Source: Dromiciops gliroides
Taxonomy: Eukaryota; Chordata; Mammalia; Microbiotheria; Microbiotheriidae
Direction: 5' to 3'
Assembly: GCF_019393635.1 (NCBI RefSeq)
Contig: NC_057864.1
Location: forward strand, 83,764,882 to 83,828,881
Length of the DNA stretch: 64,000 nucleotides
Of this stretch, positions 44,109 to 56,099 are shown one piece after another. The translations under genes and the position numbers were made by a program. The notes beneath the pieces were generated by a model. It did no database searches. It was not told the DNA's origin and worked only from the letters and a program-made list of their open reading frames with translations. Numbering within the stretch: the stretch's first letter is position 1; each line of letters starts with the position of its first letter.

Positions 44109-44727
44109 TGTCGGGAAAAATTTTAAGTCCGATGGAAGAACGAAAACAACAAAGTTTCCAGGCTGAAGCAAATAGGTTTATTGAGAGAGGGTTAGTCCCC
44201 CAACAAAGCCAATAGGTTTATTGAGAGGGTTTTAGCCTCCCAATAAATCCGGTCATTCAGGCATTGGGCCTGAAAGACCCAGAATTACAAAATACATGGG
44301 CTTATATACCCTTCCAAAGTTAGACTTGTACAGTATTATATCATTAATTGTGTTTTTAAAATTAAAACATATTCTTAGGAAATATGAGGAACTACCTAAA
44401 TGACCATAAATGACAACATTATGATAACAATAGGGTGGGTCATTGTCAGGCCACTGGTCAGTAGCATGAACTCTTTATAGAAAAGTATGTCACTCGTGAT
44501 TATTAAAATATAGTATTGCTGACTACTAGATCTTGTGATATTACCTAATGCTTGACACTGGAAAATTAGGAAATATGAGAAAAGACAACCTTTTGAACTT
44601 ATGCAATCTATATTAAATAGAATAAATCACATTTTTTTAGTTAATATATTGATTATTATCTTAATCAAATCACTTATAACTATGGTGAATCTCTTATAAC
44701 TAAGGGATGGGGAAAATCTCACTTACA
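44109..44727 (-). mobile_element. Solo LTR, minus orientation, with 4-bp TSD
   Basis: TGTCGGG...CTTACA on the + strand, 619 bp, flanked by GTTC at 44105-44108 and 44728-44731. On the minus strand it has a TATATAAG box (about 44301-44308) and AATAAA signals. A ~41-bp segment around AATAGGTTTATTGAGAG is tandemly doubled (44169-44251). Solo LTR fossil; no internal region. Confidence 0.82.
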
Positions 44728-45672
44728 GTTCTCAAACAGATAGAAATTTGAGTCCAATTTGTTAAAAGAAGAGCCATTCTCCAATTGATAGATGATCAAA
44801 AGATGTGAAGTTTTCAGATGAAATACTTAAAGCTACCTATAGTCATAAGAAAATCAAATACTCTAACTCACTATTGATTGGAGAGATTCAAGCTAAGACA
44901 ATTCTGGGGTACTACCTCATACCTAGGGGACTGGATAATAGGACAGCAGAGGAAAACAACATGTTGTAGGAGATATGGGGATAATGTTACATTAATACAC
45001 TCTTGGTAAAGTTGTAAACTGATTCAAACATTCTGTAGAGCAATTTAAAACTATGGCCAAAGGACTACAAAAACCATGCATAGTCTTTGACCTAGCAATA
45101 CCACTACTAGGTTGGTATACAAAAAAGAGATTTCTTAAAAATGTTGAAATTGAGAAAATACCCAACAATTGGGGACTGGCTGAACAAACTGTGGCATATT
45201 ATTTTGGAACAGTATTGTGCTATAAGAAATGAATTACAGCATGCTCTCAGAAAAACCTGGAAAGACTTATATGAGATGACACAAAGTGAAATGTACTCTA
45301 TACAAAATAATAGCAATATTTTAAGATTATCTTCTATCAATGACAATTATTTTCAGCAATACAATGATCCAAGACAACTCTGAAGTACTTATGAAAAAAT
45401 GCAGTCCATCTCCAGATAAAGAACTAATAGTATCTGAATACAGAATGAAGCATATGTTTTTTAAAAGTTCCTTTTTCTAAAGACTTTTTTGTCTGTTCTG
45501 TTTCACAACTTGACTAATGTAGTAATGTTTTGCATGAATACACATGTATAACTTATAATGAATTGTTTGAATTCTTAAGGGGTAATGAGGAGTGAGGGAG
45601 GAAGAGAATTTGGAACACAAAGTTTTAAAAATCAATGTTAAAATTTTTTTTTGCATACAATTTGAGAATAAA
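44728..45672 (+). mobile_element. ORF2 C-terminal region and 3' UTR of element 3
   Basis: CATTCTCCAATTGATAGATGATCAAAAGATG, the degraded Cys-rich segment (about 44940-45030), AACAATTGGGGACTGGCTGAACAAACTG (IGEWLNKL-type) and an AGAAACACCTGGAAAGAC-like block. The 3' UTR follows with CACAACTTGACTAATGTAG and GAATTTGGAACACAAAG. Confidence 0.8.
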
Positions 45673-45740
45673 TTAAATTCTAAATAAATGGGGGAAAGGA
45701 AGTGGCAAAACAAAAACAAAACAAAACAAAACAAAACAAA

Positions 45741-46315
45741 GTCTTCATCCCAAAGAGTTAAAAAGGGAAATAATATATAGGTACAGAAAGTTGAGGGGAT
45801 ACCCATAAATTGTGGAATGGCTGAATATACTGTGGTATAAGATTGTGATGGAATAGTACTTTGTTATAAGAAATGATGAGCATGAAGCTTTCAGAAAAAC
45901 CTGGAAAGATGTAGATGAACTGATACAAAGTAAAGTGAGCAAAACCAGGAGGATATTATTGGCAGTAACAGCTGTATAGTAGAATGATCAACTGCAAATG
46001 ACTTAGCTATACTGAGCTATATAATAATCTAAAAGAGTTCTAAATGACACATGATGAAAATGCTATTGTACCAGAAAAAGAACTGATGGAATATTAATGC
46101 AATTAAAGCACGTTTTAAAAAAGATTTTTTTATTTAGTGTTCTCAGTCATCTTTGATAAAATTACTAATATGGAAATATGCTTTACATGATTTCACATGT
46201 ATAGCCTATGTCGAATTGTTGGCCTTCTCAATGATGAGGAAGTTAGGCAAGGGGAGAAGTTGAAACTCAAAAAAATTCTGAAAATTGTTTTTAAATATTA
46301 TTTGAAAAAAATATA
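45741..46315 (+). mobile_element. Older L1 3' end, right part
   Basis: It resumes the L1 cut at 41458 with CATCCCAAAGAGTTAAAAAGGG. It then gives the ORF2 C-terminus (TGGAATGGCTGAATATACTGTGG) and 3' UTR (GAACTGATGGAATATTAATGC, GGCCTTCTCAATGATGAGG), ending A-rich near 46300. Confidence 0.8.
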
Positions 46316-46599
46316 TATATATACACACACACAATAATTTAACAAAATACATTTTGGAATGGTGACCTGACAGTAATAAATTAATATGGCCTACTTAAGT
46401 GCCCAGGGTCATTTACAAGACACTATGAATTTTGAGAGAATTGCTTCAATAAAGTTAGTTATCTTCCTTTTCAAAATGAGTCCATTCAATCCCTCTTCTC
46501 CCAGATAGCATTACACTAATTCCTATTATTTAAAAAGTAATTTGATCTAATCAACATGCACTTTGCACTACCTTTTGAGATGTAGCCTGATCTAGTACA

Positions 46600-46690
46600 T
46601 AACGAATCAGATTTTGAATCACAAAAATATGAGTTCAATTACTTCCTCTGAAACATACTGGCTTGTAATTCTGGACAAATATGAGGGAGA
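46600..46690 (+). repeat. Decayed SINE body
   Basis: AATATGAGTTCAATTACTTCCTC, then ACTGGCTTGTAATTCTGGAC. Confidence 0.4.
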
Positions 46691-46881
46691 ACATTCCAAG
46701 ATTCATATCAATTTACCTTTCTATGTTTTCTTAACTCCTCCTTAGTCTACAGGTAATTATGTAAGACTAGAAGATACAGAAAGACTGTAGTTCTGCCTTG
46801 AGCTCCTTCTCTTGCAACATTCTATAAAAATTATATCAGATGTGTCATTTAAAATGAACAATTCATTAAAAATAGTTTCAA

Positions 46882-47030
46882 GGGGGCAGCTAGATGGAAC
46901 AGTAGATAGAGCACCAGCCCTGGAGTCAGGAGGCCCTGAGTTCAAATCCAGCCTCAGACACTTAACACTTACTAGCTGTGTGACCGTAGGCAAGTCACTT
47001 AACCCCATCTGTCTCACCAAAAACAATAAT
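46882..47030 (+). repeat. Mar1-type SINE
   Basis: GGGGGCAGCTAGATGGAACAG ... CCCATCTGTCTCACC with AAT tail; flanks AATAGTTTCAA / AATAATTTCAA. Confidence 0.93.
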
Positions 47031-47317
47031 AATAATTTCAAAAGCAAGAATTCAATTCAATTTCAAATCCTTGAATTCAATCTCAGTATTTCTTGATTCC
47101 AGGTCCAGAAATATTAACACTTTTGAGGACAGAGAAAGACCCACACAACCTTTCTTAAGTTATGTGTACAACTGATAAGCTTTTCCATGTTGAAGAGTTA
47201 TTCCAAAAAGAAATATACCACAATTTGAACAAGGATATTTCAGCTATCATTCCCATCAGTATCACCTCAACAACATTTTATTAAAGGTGATTTTGTGGAT
47301 TTCTTGTGACTGATTTT

Positions 47318-47730
47318 TTTAATCATAAAAGTATTTTATTATTTTCCAGTTACATGTAAAGATTTTTTCAATATTTGTTTTCATAATATTTTTAGTTCCA
47401 TTTTTTTCTCCCTCCCTCTATTACCTCCTCCTTCCCTAAGAGAGAAAGCAATCTGATATAGGTTATATATGTACAATCACATTAAGCATATTTCTGCATT
47501 AGTCATGTTGTGTAAGAGGAATCAGAACCCAAGGGAAAATACTCAAAAAAAAGTAAAAACAAAAACAAAAGTAGAAACAGTATGCTTCAATGTGCATTCA
47601 GAATCCACAGATCTTTTTTTCTGAATGTGGAGAACATTTTCCCTTATGAGTTCTTTGAAAGTGTCTTGGATCATTTCATGACTGAGAAGAGCCAAGTCCA
47701 CCAGAGTTGATCATCATAATGTTGCTGTTA
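47318..47730 (-). mobile_element. 5'-truncated L1 with TSD
   Basis: T-rich start, then the reversed L1 3' UTR (ACATGTAAAGATTTTTTC, TCCCTCCCTCTATTACC, GATATAGGTTATATATGTAC) up to ORF2 C-terminal coding text. TSD TGTGACTGATTTT at 47305-47317 and 47731-47743. Confidence 0.88.
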
Positions 47731-47743
47731 TGTGACTGATTTT

Positions 47744-49175
47744 AATATACTATGTTCTCACTTACAAAAATTATCAAAATGCAGGTCCTGAATTCTTTAT
47801 CTCTAATTAGGTCACTATTATGAGAGCAGGGTGTGCTCCAAAGTCAAATATATGGCATTCTTCATTTTAAAAAGATGCTATTCCACTACGTTCAATGTAA
47901 TAATAAATAAAGAACCATCTTGGACATTTTAAGAATCTTTGATAAAATTTCTAAAATTTTACCTCTCTCTGGCTTTCTTCCTCTTCCTATCTATTCTCTC
48001 CTACAATCTTCTGTCTCTCCTATTGTCCTTTTTTCATCCCCCGTCTGTTCTTTCTCCCCTACATTTTGTCCTCCTCTCTTGTTCTCTCTTTCCCTCTTTT
48101 TCTTCTCCCTTTCCTTGATTCTGAATCAGTGGATTCTTTATCAATCATCATAATTAGTCCTAGGATGATGCCATTTCATCCCTGTTAAATATAACTTTTA
48201 CTTGATATTTTTAAATGACATTATTTAGAGGTTGGCAATTTCAATAGACCAAAGACATTTATTATTATTTGAAATTCGTAAGCACCTTGCTGATGTGCAC
48301 TCAAATGTTGGGAGTATGAACAAAAGAACAGGATAAAGGATGACAGAGTCATACTTCTCATTAAATAACCTGCTTTATTTAAGATTCTCTAGGTGCTTCA
48401 GAGGTATTTTGCAGTCATCAATTAATTAAGTCCCACAACAACTATGTTGTGAGTAATAGAATAAGTGGATGTGTGGGGATCAAAATTACTCTTCTTTGCT
48501 CATAATAAAATTCAATGATTCAGAGCAAGTCAGGTCATTTGAGCATTAAAAATTCATTTTGTCAAGTACCATATTGTAATCTTTTATAATAAAAGGAATT
48601 TCAGTTTAGAGTGCTGAGCTAAAGGGAAAATGCAAGACATGAAATGTGGAACCAATCATAAGTGGATTTCCCTCCCACTGTCCTTATAGTAAAGCAAATA
48701 AGCTAGCTTAATGTCTTGAAGCCATTGATGACATTTTTTTCCTACTGCATGAACAAGCATTAAGTCTCTAAAAGTAAGTATGAATAAGATAGTGCAGAAG
48801 ATGTTTTTCACAAATTCTGTGATGTCTGAGTTTTATAAGAAAGTATTAATTGGCATTATTAAATCATTCTAAATATGTCCATCAGTGATAAAACCATGTT
48901 GATTAGATTATGAAATAAATCTTAGTGAATGTTAATGTATATGTATATAGCCATAAAATGTGATTTCACACATATTTGCATATATAAACATGGTTCTGCA
49001 TAAAATAAATAGCTACTAGTTGCTACGGCTCTTTTTAATAAAGGATCTGTTACAATTGCTAGTGTTTTGTAGTTTACTATAAACAGTATACAGGGATAGA
49101 TTATGAAAATTTTTCATATAATTTTATATAACTGTCATATAACTTCATATGAATATTATATATATATATAATTGT
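47744..49175. other. Unannotated sequence with a pyrimidine-rich tract
   Basis: 47955-48120 is almost all C/T on the + strand (CTCTC, TTTCTC, CCTTTCC runs). No gene or repeat family recognised. Confidence 0.4.
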
Positions 49176-49190
49176 TAAGAATATAATAAT

Positions 49191-49333
49191 AGGGGCAGCT
49201 AGATGGCGCAGTGGTAAAGCACCAGCCCTGAATTCAGGAGTATCTCAGTTCATATCCAGCTTCAGACACTTGACACTTACTAGCGGTGTGACACTGGGCA
49301 AGGCACTTAACCCTCATTGCCCTACAAAAAAAA
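49191..49333 (+). repeat. Mar1-type SINE with TSD
   Basis: AGGGGCAGCTAGATGGCGCAG ... CATTGCCCTAC plus A-run. Flanks AAGAATATAATAAT / AAGAATATAATCAT. Confidence 0.93.
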
Positions 49334-49424
49334 AAGAATATAATCATAGAATAATTAAAAATGATGTTGTGATATATCAGAGTGAATGTAGTTGTCTATT
49401 ATTGAATATTGAAATATAGTTTTT

Positions 49425-50110
49425 GTGTCTGCCTGTCTCCTACAAACAAATCAGAGAAATAATTATAATCTCTCCTACGAAATTAATAAAACAGATCATA
49501 GGAATTATAATGTCTTATACTATCTCCTACCAACTAGATCAGAGAACAAGATATCCATACCTGTCCTCCTATGAGAAAGATCAGGGATAGACAGAAAAAC
49601 AAAACCATTATATCAGTTTAATATTTTGTCCGAAGAAGGAACACCACATGATCATATAGAGATTCCCCTCCTAAGACTGAAGGCTCAGAGGACCCCCATT
49701 TCTGAGGGCATATATGGTTTTAGTCCACTGATTACAGGGCATTGTCATTTTCAATAGTATGATACAGAAATCAACCCAGAAGCAAAATGCAGTTTAATAA
49801 TTTCAGTTATAATAAGTATAGAGGGAATACAGAAGCATCATGATAAGACTACAGGATTCCAAAAAATAGTTTGGCAAGGATGAGGATGCCCAGACATTAC
49901 CATAAGATATGGACTTATTATCCTAAGGGAAAAGAAGTCACTAGTTAGGGTCTTTTATCTGCTAGCTATCCAGGTTCAGGGTTGGAGTTCAGTTCAAGGA
50001 CATTTTGTTCCTATTAATTCAGGGTTTCATAAAAATACTTTTTGGATAATAAAGTATCTCCATCAAATCCAGGTGATCCATATATTCATTTAACACTATA
50101 TTTTGGAGAA
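49425..50110. other. Unclassified block with four degenerate TCTCCTAC...ATCAGAGA units; possible old LTR
   Basis: Related segments of about 35-50 bp follow one another at 49436-49590, each opening with CTCCTA and carrying a GATCA-G-GA core. The rest is non-repetitive. The TGTCTG start and lack of similarity to the other LTRs make an LTR origin only a guess. Confidence 0.35.
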
Positions 50111-50639
50111 AACAGAATTCTCATATGTAAACTTTAATATATTATATTTGAATATAATGTCAGTTTACAAAAATGTTAACAATCAACTAGAAAATCAATG
50201 AAAAGCACAAAAAGTCTAAAGCAAGATTTTAAAATGTGTAAATTGGCAAATTGATGACACTGTCACATTCCTTGTGTGATGGTAGGCATGTCATTTCATT
50301 TCTAGGCCTCAACCATAAAATTAGGGGATTAGACTAGAGAGCATCTTGATGGATTCCTTTCAGCTCTAAATTTATGATTCTATGAATATGTAGAACAATA
50401 AGGTTCAAATGGATACTCACCTTAAATATAAAAAGTCACATCATTTCTTAAAGGGAAGAAAATGGAAAGAATTAGTCTCAATTAAAGTAAGAGGATGAAT
50501 TCTTAACCGATATAGGAATTGAGATTACAAAAATGAAAGGTACACAATTTTAAATTTGTAAAAATTTTTAAAAAGCTGTGCATGAACAACATCAACACAG
50601 CTAGAATAAGATGAAAAATTTGGTTAGGAAATTAATTTT

Positions 50640-51400
50640 ATTATAAAATATTTGAATTGAATTAAAAGATATGAACAAAAATTCTTCTCCAAAATATAAA
50701 TGCTAATAAGAACTGTAAGCTATTATTTATATAAAAGTTTCTCCAAATCATTCATAACAAAATAAATGCAAATAAAAAACATCTGAGGTGTTACCTTACA
50801 CCTACAAAAATTGCAATGATAGGAAAAGATTAAAATTTTCAATGTTAGTGTTGATAAATGAATAGAGGCATATTAATAAGTACTGATGATGAAATAGTTA
50901 TTCCGACCCTTCTGGAAAATTATGGTATCCTATGGAAAAAATGACTAAAATTCCTATATCCCTCTAACCAAAATGTCCATTGATAAATATATATTCCAAG
51001 AGGTCAACGACAAAATGAAAGTACCATTTATATCATGAGTCTTAGGAGTGTTTCATAAACTTGCAAATATCTAGAATATGTAGGACAAAAAGATTCAAGT
51101 AGATATTCAACTAAAATATAATTAATTGAGGAATGGTTTAACAGATTGGGTTACATGATTATAATGCAATATTATTATACCATGAAAATATATAAAAGCA
51201 AATAACTGCAGAAAATACAGATGATCCTCATGAGAAATGATACAGAGTGGAGTAAACAGAGCCAATAGGACAGAAGCACTACAATTATAAAAATAGAAAT
51301 GGAAATAAGAAAAAAAATTAAATTTGAAACTATTTGACTTAACATTTCTCAAATATTTTGGCCTCAGTCATCTTTACACATGGAAAAAAAATTAGTATCC
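50640..51400 (+). mobile_element. Ancient L1 ORF2 C-terminal/3' fragment
   Basis: TAAAAGATATGAACAAAAATTC, AAAAAACATCTGAGGTGTTACC, AATTGAGGAATGGTTTAACAG and AGTGGAGTAAACAGAGCCAATAGGACAG follow the L1 ORF2 C-terminal order but are far more diverged than other copies. Confidence 0.65.
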
Positions 51401-51719
51401 CTGAAATAAGTTTTGTTTATATCTATAAATATTTAAAATAATCCATATTAAAGCATCCTATTATTACTATGAAAATAGTTTTGAAACTATTAGGCCAATT
51501 GAAAGGATGTGAGGGACACCAAGAGGTCTAAATGAAAAAAATATATATACCTCTCAGTTTCTTTTTTTAAAAATAAAAGTATTTTATTTTTTTCCAGTTA
51601 GATGTAGAGATAGTTTTCAACATTTGTTTATGTATGATTTCAAATTTCCAATTTTTCTCCCTCCCTCCCTCCCTTCCCTAAGCCCCTAAGCAGTAGACAC
51701 CAGGTAATCTGATATAGGT

Positions 51720-51742
51720 TATATATATATATATATATATAT
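51720..51742. repeat. (TA)n in the L1 3' UTR of copy B
   Basis: TA units directly after GATATAGGTTA, the same place as in copy A. Confidence 0.85.
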
Positions 51743-51987
51743 ACATATATACATAATAACATTAAACATATTTATGCATTAGTCATGTTATAAGAGAAGA
51801 ATCAGAGCAAAAAGGAAAAACCTCAAAACAGAAAAACAACAGCACCAAAAACAAAAGTAATAGAATGGTCTAATCAGCAACCATATTCCACAGGTCCTTT
51901 TTTTTTCTGGATTGGAGAGCCTTTTCTGGATTGGAGAGCCCCTGGAACTTTCTTTTACCACTGTGTTGGTGAGAAGAATCTAGTCTA

Positions 51988-53040
51988 TCACAGTTGATCA
52001 ACACTTAATGTTGATGATACTGTGCATAATGTCCTTCTGGTTCTGCTCATCTCACTCATCTTCAGTTCATGCAAGTCCTTCCAAGTTTCTCTGAACTCCT
52101 CCTGCTCATCCTCTCTTACAACACAATAGAATTCCATTACACTCATATACCATAACTTGTTCAGCCATTCCCCAACTGATGGGCAACCCCTCAATGTCCA
52201 ATTCACTGCCACCACAAAAAGAGCAGCTATAAATATTTTTGAACATGTGGGTCCTTTTCCCCTTTCTATGATCTCCTTTGGAAAAAGACCCAAAAGTGGT
52301 ATTGCTGGGTCAAATGGTATGCCCAGCTTTATAGCCCCTTGGGCATAATTCCAACCTGCTCTCCAGAATGGTTGGATCAGTTCACAGCTCCAACAACAAT
52401 GCATTAGTGTTCCAATTTTCTCACAGCTTCTCCAACATTTATTATTTTCCTTTTTTGTCAATTTAGCCAATCTGATAGGTGTCAGGTGGTACCTCAGAGT
52501 TGTTTTAATTTGCATCTCTCTAATCATTAGAGATTTAGAGCATTTTTTCATATGGGAATAGATAGCTTTAATTTCTTCATCAGAAAACTGCCTGTTCATA
52601 TTTTTTGACCATTTCTCAATTGGGGAATGATTTGGAATCATATAAATTTGATTTAGTTCCTGATATATTTTAGAAATGAGGCCTTTATCAGAAGTATTGG
52701 CCATAAAAATTGTTTCCCAGCTTTCTGCCTCCCTTCTAATTTTGGATGTATTGCTTCTGTTTGTAGAAAAACTTTTAAATTTAATGTAATAAAAATCATT
52801 CATTTTGCATTTCATAATATTCTCTATCTATTGTTTGGTCATAAACTATTCTCCTTTCTTCTCCTAATTTTCCTATGGTATAACCTCTTATGTCTAAATC
52901 ATGTATCGATTTTGACCTTATTTTAGTATAAGGTGTCAGATGATTTCCAGTTTTTCCAGCAGTTTTTGTCAAATACTCAATTCCTATCCCAGAAGCTGGA
53001 GTCTTTAGGTTTATCAAACAGGACATTACTAATGTCATTT
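51988..53040 (-). pseudogene. L1 ORF2 C-terminal domain (copy B)
   Basis: One frame of 275 codons (51988-52815) holds FMANTSDKGLISKIYQELNQ, NRQFSDEEIKAIYSHMKKCS, the Cys-rich CWRSC...H...C motif (C-x3-C-x7-H-x4-C) and PTCSKIFIAALFVV, and ends SSTLSVDQL. Immediately 5', another frame (52796-53038) covers the preceding segment, so a frameshift separates them. Role: RNA binding by ORF2p. Confidence 0.85.
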
Positions 53041-54480
53041 ACTACTGTGTCTCTTGTGCATAGCCTATTCCATTGATCCTCCTCTCTATTTCTTAGCCAG
53101 TACCAGATAGTTTTGATGACTGCCACTTTATAGTAGAGCTTCAGATTTGGTACAGATAACCCACCTTCCTGTGAATTTTTTTTCCATTATTACCCTTGAT
53201 ATTCTTGACTTTTTGTTTTTCCAGATGAATTTTGTTAATATTTTTTCTAGCTCTATAATGTAATTTTCAGATAGTCTGATTGGTATGGTACTGAATAAGT
53301 AAATTAATTTAGGTAGAATTGTCATTTTTACTAGCTCTGCCTATCCATGAGCAATTGGTATCTTTCCAATTTTTTAGATCTGATTTGATTTGTCTGAAAA
53401 GTGTTTGGTAATTGTGTTCATAGAGTTCCTGGGTTTCTCTTGGCAAGTAGACTCCAAGTATTTTATATTGTCTACCATTATTTTAAATGGAATTTCTTTT
53501 TCTATCTCTTGCTGCTGGACTTTGTTGGTCATATATAGAAATGCTGATGATTTCTGTGGATTTATTTTATGTCCTGCTACTTTGCTAAAATTGTTAATTG
53601 TTTCAAGTATTTTTTCAGTTGTTTCTCTAGGATTCTCTAAGTATAACATCATATCATCTGCAAAGAGTGATATTTTTATTTCCTACTTGTCTATTCTAAT
53701 TCCTTTAATTCATTTTCTTCTCTGATTGCTAAAGCTAACATTTCTAGTAAAATATTAAATAATAGGGGTAATAATGGACATCCCTGTTTCACCCCTGATC
53801 TTATTGGGAAGGTCTCTAATTTATCTCCATTGCACATAATACTTGCTGATGGTTTTAGGTAGATACTGTTTATTATTTTAAGGAAAGCTCCACCTATTCC
53901 TAAGCTCTCTAGCATTTTTATTAGGAATGGGTGCTTTATTTTTTCAAAAGCTTTCTCTGCATTTATTGAGATAATTATATGATTTTGGTTAGTTTTCTTA
54001 TGCATGTGGTTGATTACGTTAATATTTTTCCTAATGTTGAACCTGCCCTGCATTCCTGGTATAAATCCTACCTGGTCATAGTGTATTGTCCTGGTGATCA
54101 TTTGCTGTAATCTACTTGCTAATATCTTATTTAAGATTTCTGCATCAACATCCATTAGGGAAATTGGTCTATAATTTTGTTACTCTGTTTTTGCTCTTCC
54201 TGATTTTGGTATCACCACCAAATTTGTGTCATAAAACGAATTTGGTAGAAGTAGTTCTTCACCTATTTTTTCAAATAATTTGCATAATATTGGAATTAAT
54301 TTTTCTTTACATGTTTGGTAGAATTCACCTCTAAACCCGTCTGGCCCTGGGGATTTTTTCTTAGGGAGTTCATTAATGGCTTGTTCAATTTCTTTTTCTA
54401 ATATGGGCTTATTTAAGGATTTTATTTCCTCTTCAGTTAAGCTGGGTATTTTATATTTTTGTAAATATTTATCCATTTCA
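53041..54480 (-). pseudogene. L1 ORF2 reverse transcriptase region (copy B)
   Basis: Pieces in successive frames: [16 protein letters not shown] (54180-54476), [20 protein letters not shown] and [13 protein letters not shown] (53691-54155), then MMLYLENPRETTEKILETIN after the FADD position (53374-53652), and IRLSENYIIELEKILTKFIW (53128-53325). Frameshifts and stops separate the pieces. This segment includes the thumb/connection part absent from copy A. Confidence 0.85.
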
Positions 54481-55047
54481 GTTAGATTGTTAAATTTATT
54501 GGCATACAGTTGGGCAAAATAGTTCCTAATTATTGATTTAATTTCTACTTCATGGGTGGTAACATCACCCCTTTCATTTTTGATTCTGGTAATTTGTTTT
54601 TTTCTTTCTTTTTTTAATCATATTAACCAGTGGTTTATCTATTTTATTGTTGTTGTTTTTTCATAAAAGCAGCTCTTACTTTTATTGATTAATTCTATAG
54701 TTTACTTGCTTTCAATTTTCTTAATTTCTCCTTTAATTTTAAGGATTTAGAATTTAGTTTCTAATTGGGGATTTATAATTTGTTCTTTTTCTAGCTTTTT
54801 AAGTTTCATGTCCAATTCATTGATATCCTCTTTCTCTTTTTTATTCATGTAGCAGTTAGAGCTATAAATTTTCTCCTAAGTACTTCTTTGACTGTATCCC
54901 ATAGATTTTCATATGCTGTCTCATTATTGTCATTCTCTTGGATAAAGTTATTGATTGTTTCTTTGATTTGTTGTTGACCCATTCATTCTTTAGAATGACA
55001 TTATTTAGTTTCCAATTGATTTTTAGGCTACCTTTCCATGGCTCTTT

Positions 55048-55210
55048 TTTTTTTTTTTTTTTTTTTTTGTGAGGCAACTGGGGTTAAGTGACTTGCCCAG
55101 GTTCACACAGTTAGTAAGGGTTAAGGGTTAAGGGTCTGAGGCTGGATTTGAACTCAGGTACTCCTGACTCCAGGACCAGTGCTCCATCCACTGTGACACC
55201 TAGCTGCCCC
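55048..55210 (-). repeat. Mar1-type SINE in L1 copy B
   Basis: T-run, GTGAGGCAACTGGGGTTAAG ... GACACCTAGCTGCCCC. TSD TCCATGGCTCTTT (55035-55047) / TCCATGGCCCTTT (55211-55223). A short GGGTTAA duplication lies near 55118-55131. Confidence 0.93.
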
Positions 55211-55670
55211 TCCATGGCCCTTTAATATATGTAATTTTTTTTTTTGCATCATGATCTGAGAAGGATAAATTTACTTGTTCTGCCTTTCTATATTTGACTA
55301 TGAGGTTTTTGTGCCCTAATGCATGGTCAATTTTTGAAAATGTGCCATGTTCTGCTGAGAAAAATGCATATTCCTTTCAATCTCCATTCAATTTTCTCCA
55401 GACATCTATCATGTCTAACTTTTCTAGTATTCTATTCACCTCATTCACTTCTTTCTTATTTATTTTGTGTCTAGGTTTATCTAATTCTGAAAGGGGAAGA
55501 TTCAGATCCCCCACTAGTATAGTATTACTGTTTATTTCCTCTTGTAACAAATTTAACTTCTCCTCTAAGAATTTGGATGCTGTACTACTTGGTGCATACA
55601 TGGATAATATTGGTATTACTTCATTATTTATAGTACCTTTTAGCAAGATGTAGTTTCCTTCCTTATCTCT

Positions 55671-55820
55671 CTTTTTTTTTTTTAAGTGAGGCAATTGGGG
55701 TTAAGTGACTTGCCCAGGGTTATACAGCTAGTAAGTATTAAATGTCTGAGGCCAGATTTGAACTCAGATACTCCTGACTCCAGGGCTGGTACTCTATCCA
55801 CTGCGCCACCTAGCAGCCCC
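55671..55820 (-). repeat. Mar1-type SINE in L1 copy B
   Basis: T-run, GTGAGGCAATTGGGGTTAAG ... CCACCTAGCAGCCCC. TSD CCTTATCTCT at 55661-55670 and 55821-55830. Confidence 0.93.
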
Positions 55821-56099
55821 CCTTATCTCTTTTAAAAAAGATCTATTTTTGCCTTTGCATTTTCTGAGATAAGGACTTATACCCCTTCTTTTTTTTATGT
55901 TAGCTGAAGCATAATATATTCTGCTCCAACCTTTTATCTTTAATCTGTGTGTATCTCTGTGCTTCAAATATGTTTCTTGTTAACAGCTTATTGTAGGATT
56001 CTGGATTTTAATCCACTTTGCAATGAACTTCTCTTTTATGGTAGAGTTCATTCCATTCACATTCACAGTTATTATTACTAGCTGTCTATTCCCCTCCAT

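Larger units (their letters stand above)
41459..45740 (+). mobile_element. HAL1-like L1 derivative: 5' UTR, ORF1, spacer, ORF2 C-terminus, 3' UTR (element 3)
   Basis: It is bounded by GTCTGTATCCCA (41447-41458) and GTCTTCATCCCA (45741-45752), a TSD with two differences. These lie inside an older L1 whose text is continuous across it. Order inside: 5' terminus GGGCAGACCCAAGATGGCAG, 5' UTR, ORF1 (42290-43320), spacer, ORF2 ATG at 44037 with about 14 start codons, then directly the ORF2 post-RT segment and C-terminus (44728-45390), 3' UTR (45400-45672) and a tail of AAAAC units. Removing two SINEs and one LTR leaves about 3.3 kb. Endonuclease and reverse transcriptase are wholly missing, yet both ends and the tail are those of a complete retrotransposed RNA. 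Confidence 0.85.
54481..56099 (-). pseudogene. L1 ORF2 endonuclease and linker region (copy B), interrupted by two SINEs
   Basis: Landmarks on the minus strand: the ORF2 start (CAT at 56097-56099), the Gln-Glu-Thr region now frameshifted, SMYAPSSTASKFLEEKLN and GDLNLPLSEL (55377-55670), and the SDHDA box area near 55250. SINEs lie at 55048-55210 and 55671-55820. No long frame survives. Confidence 0.8.
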
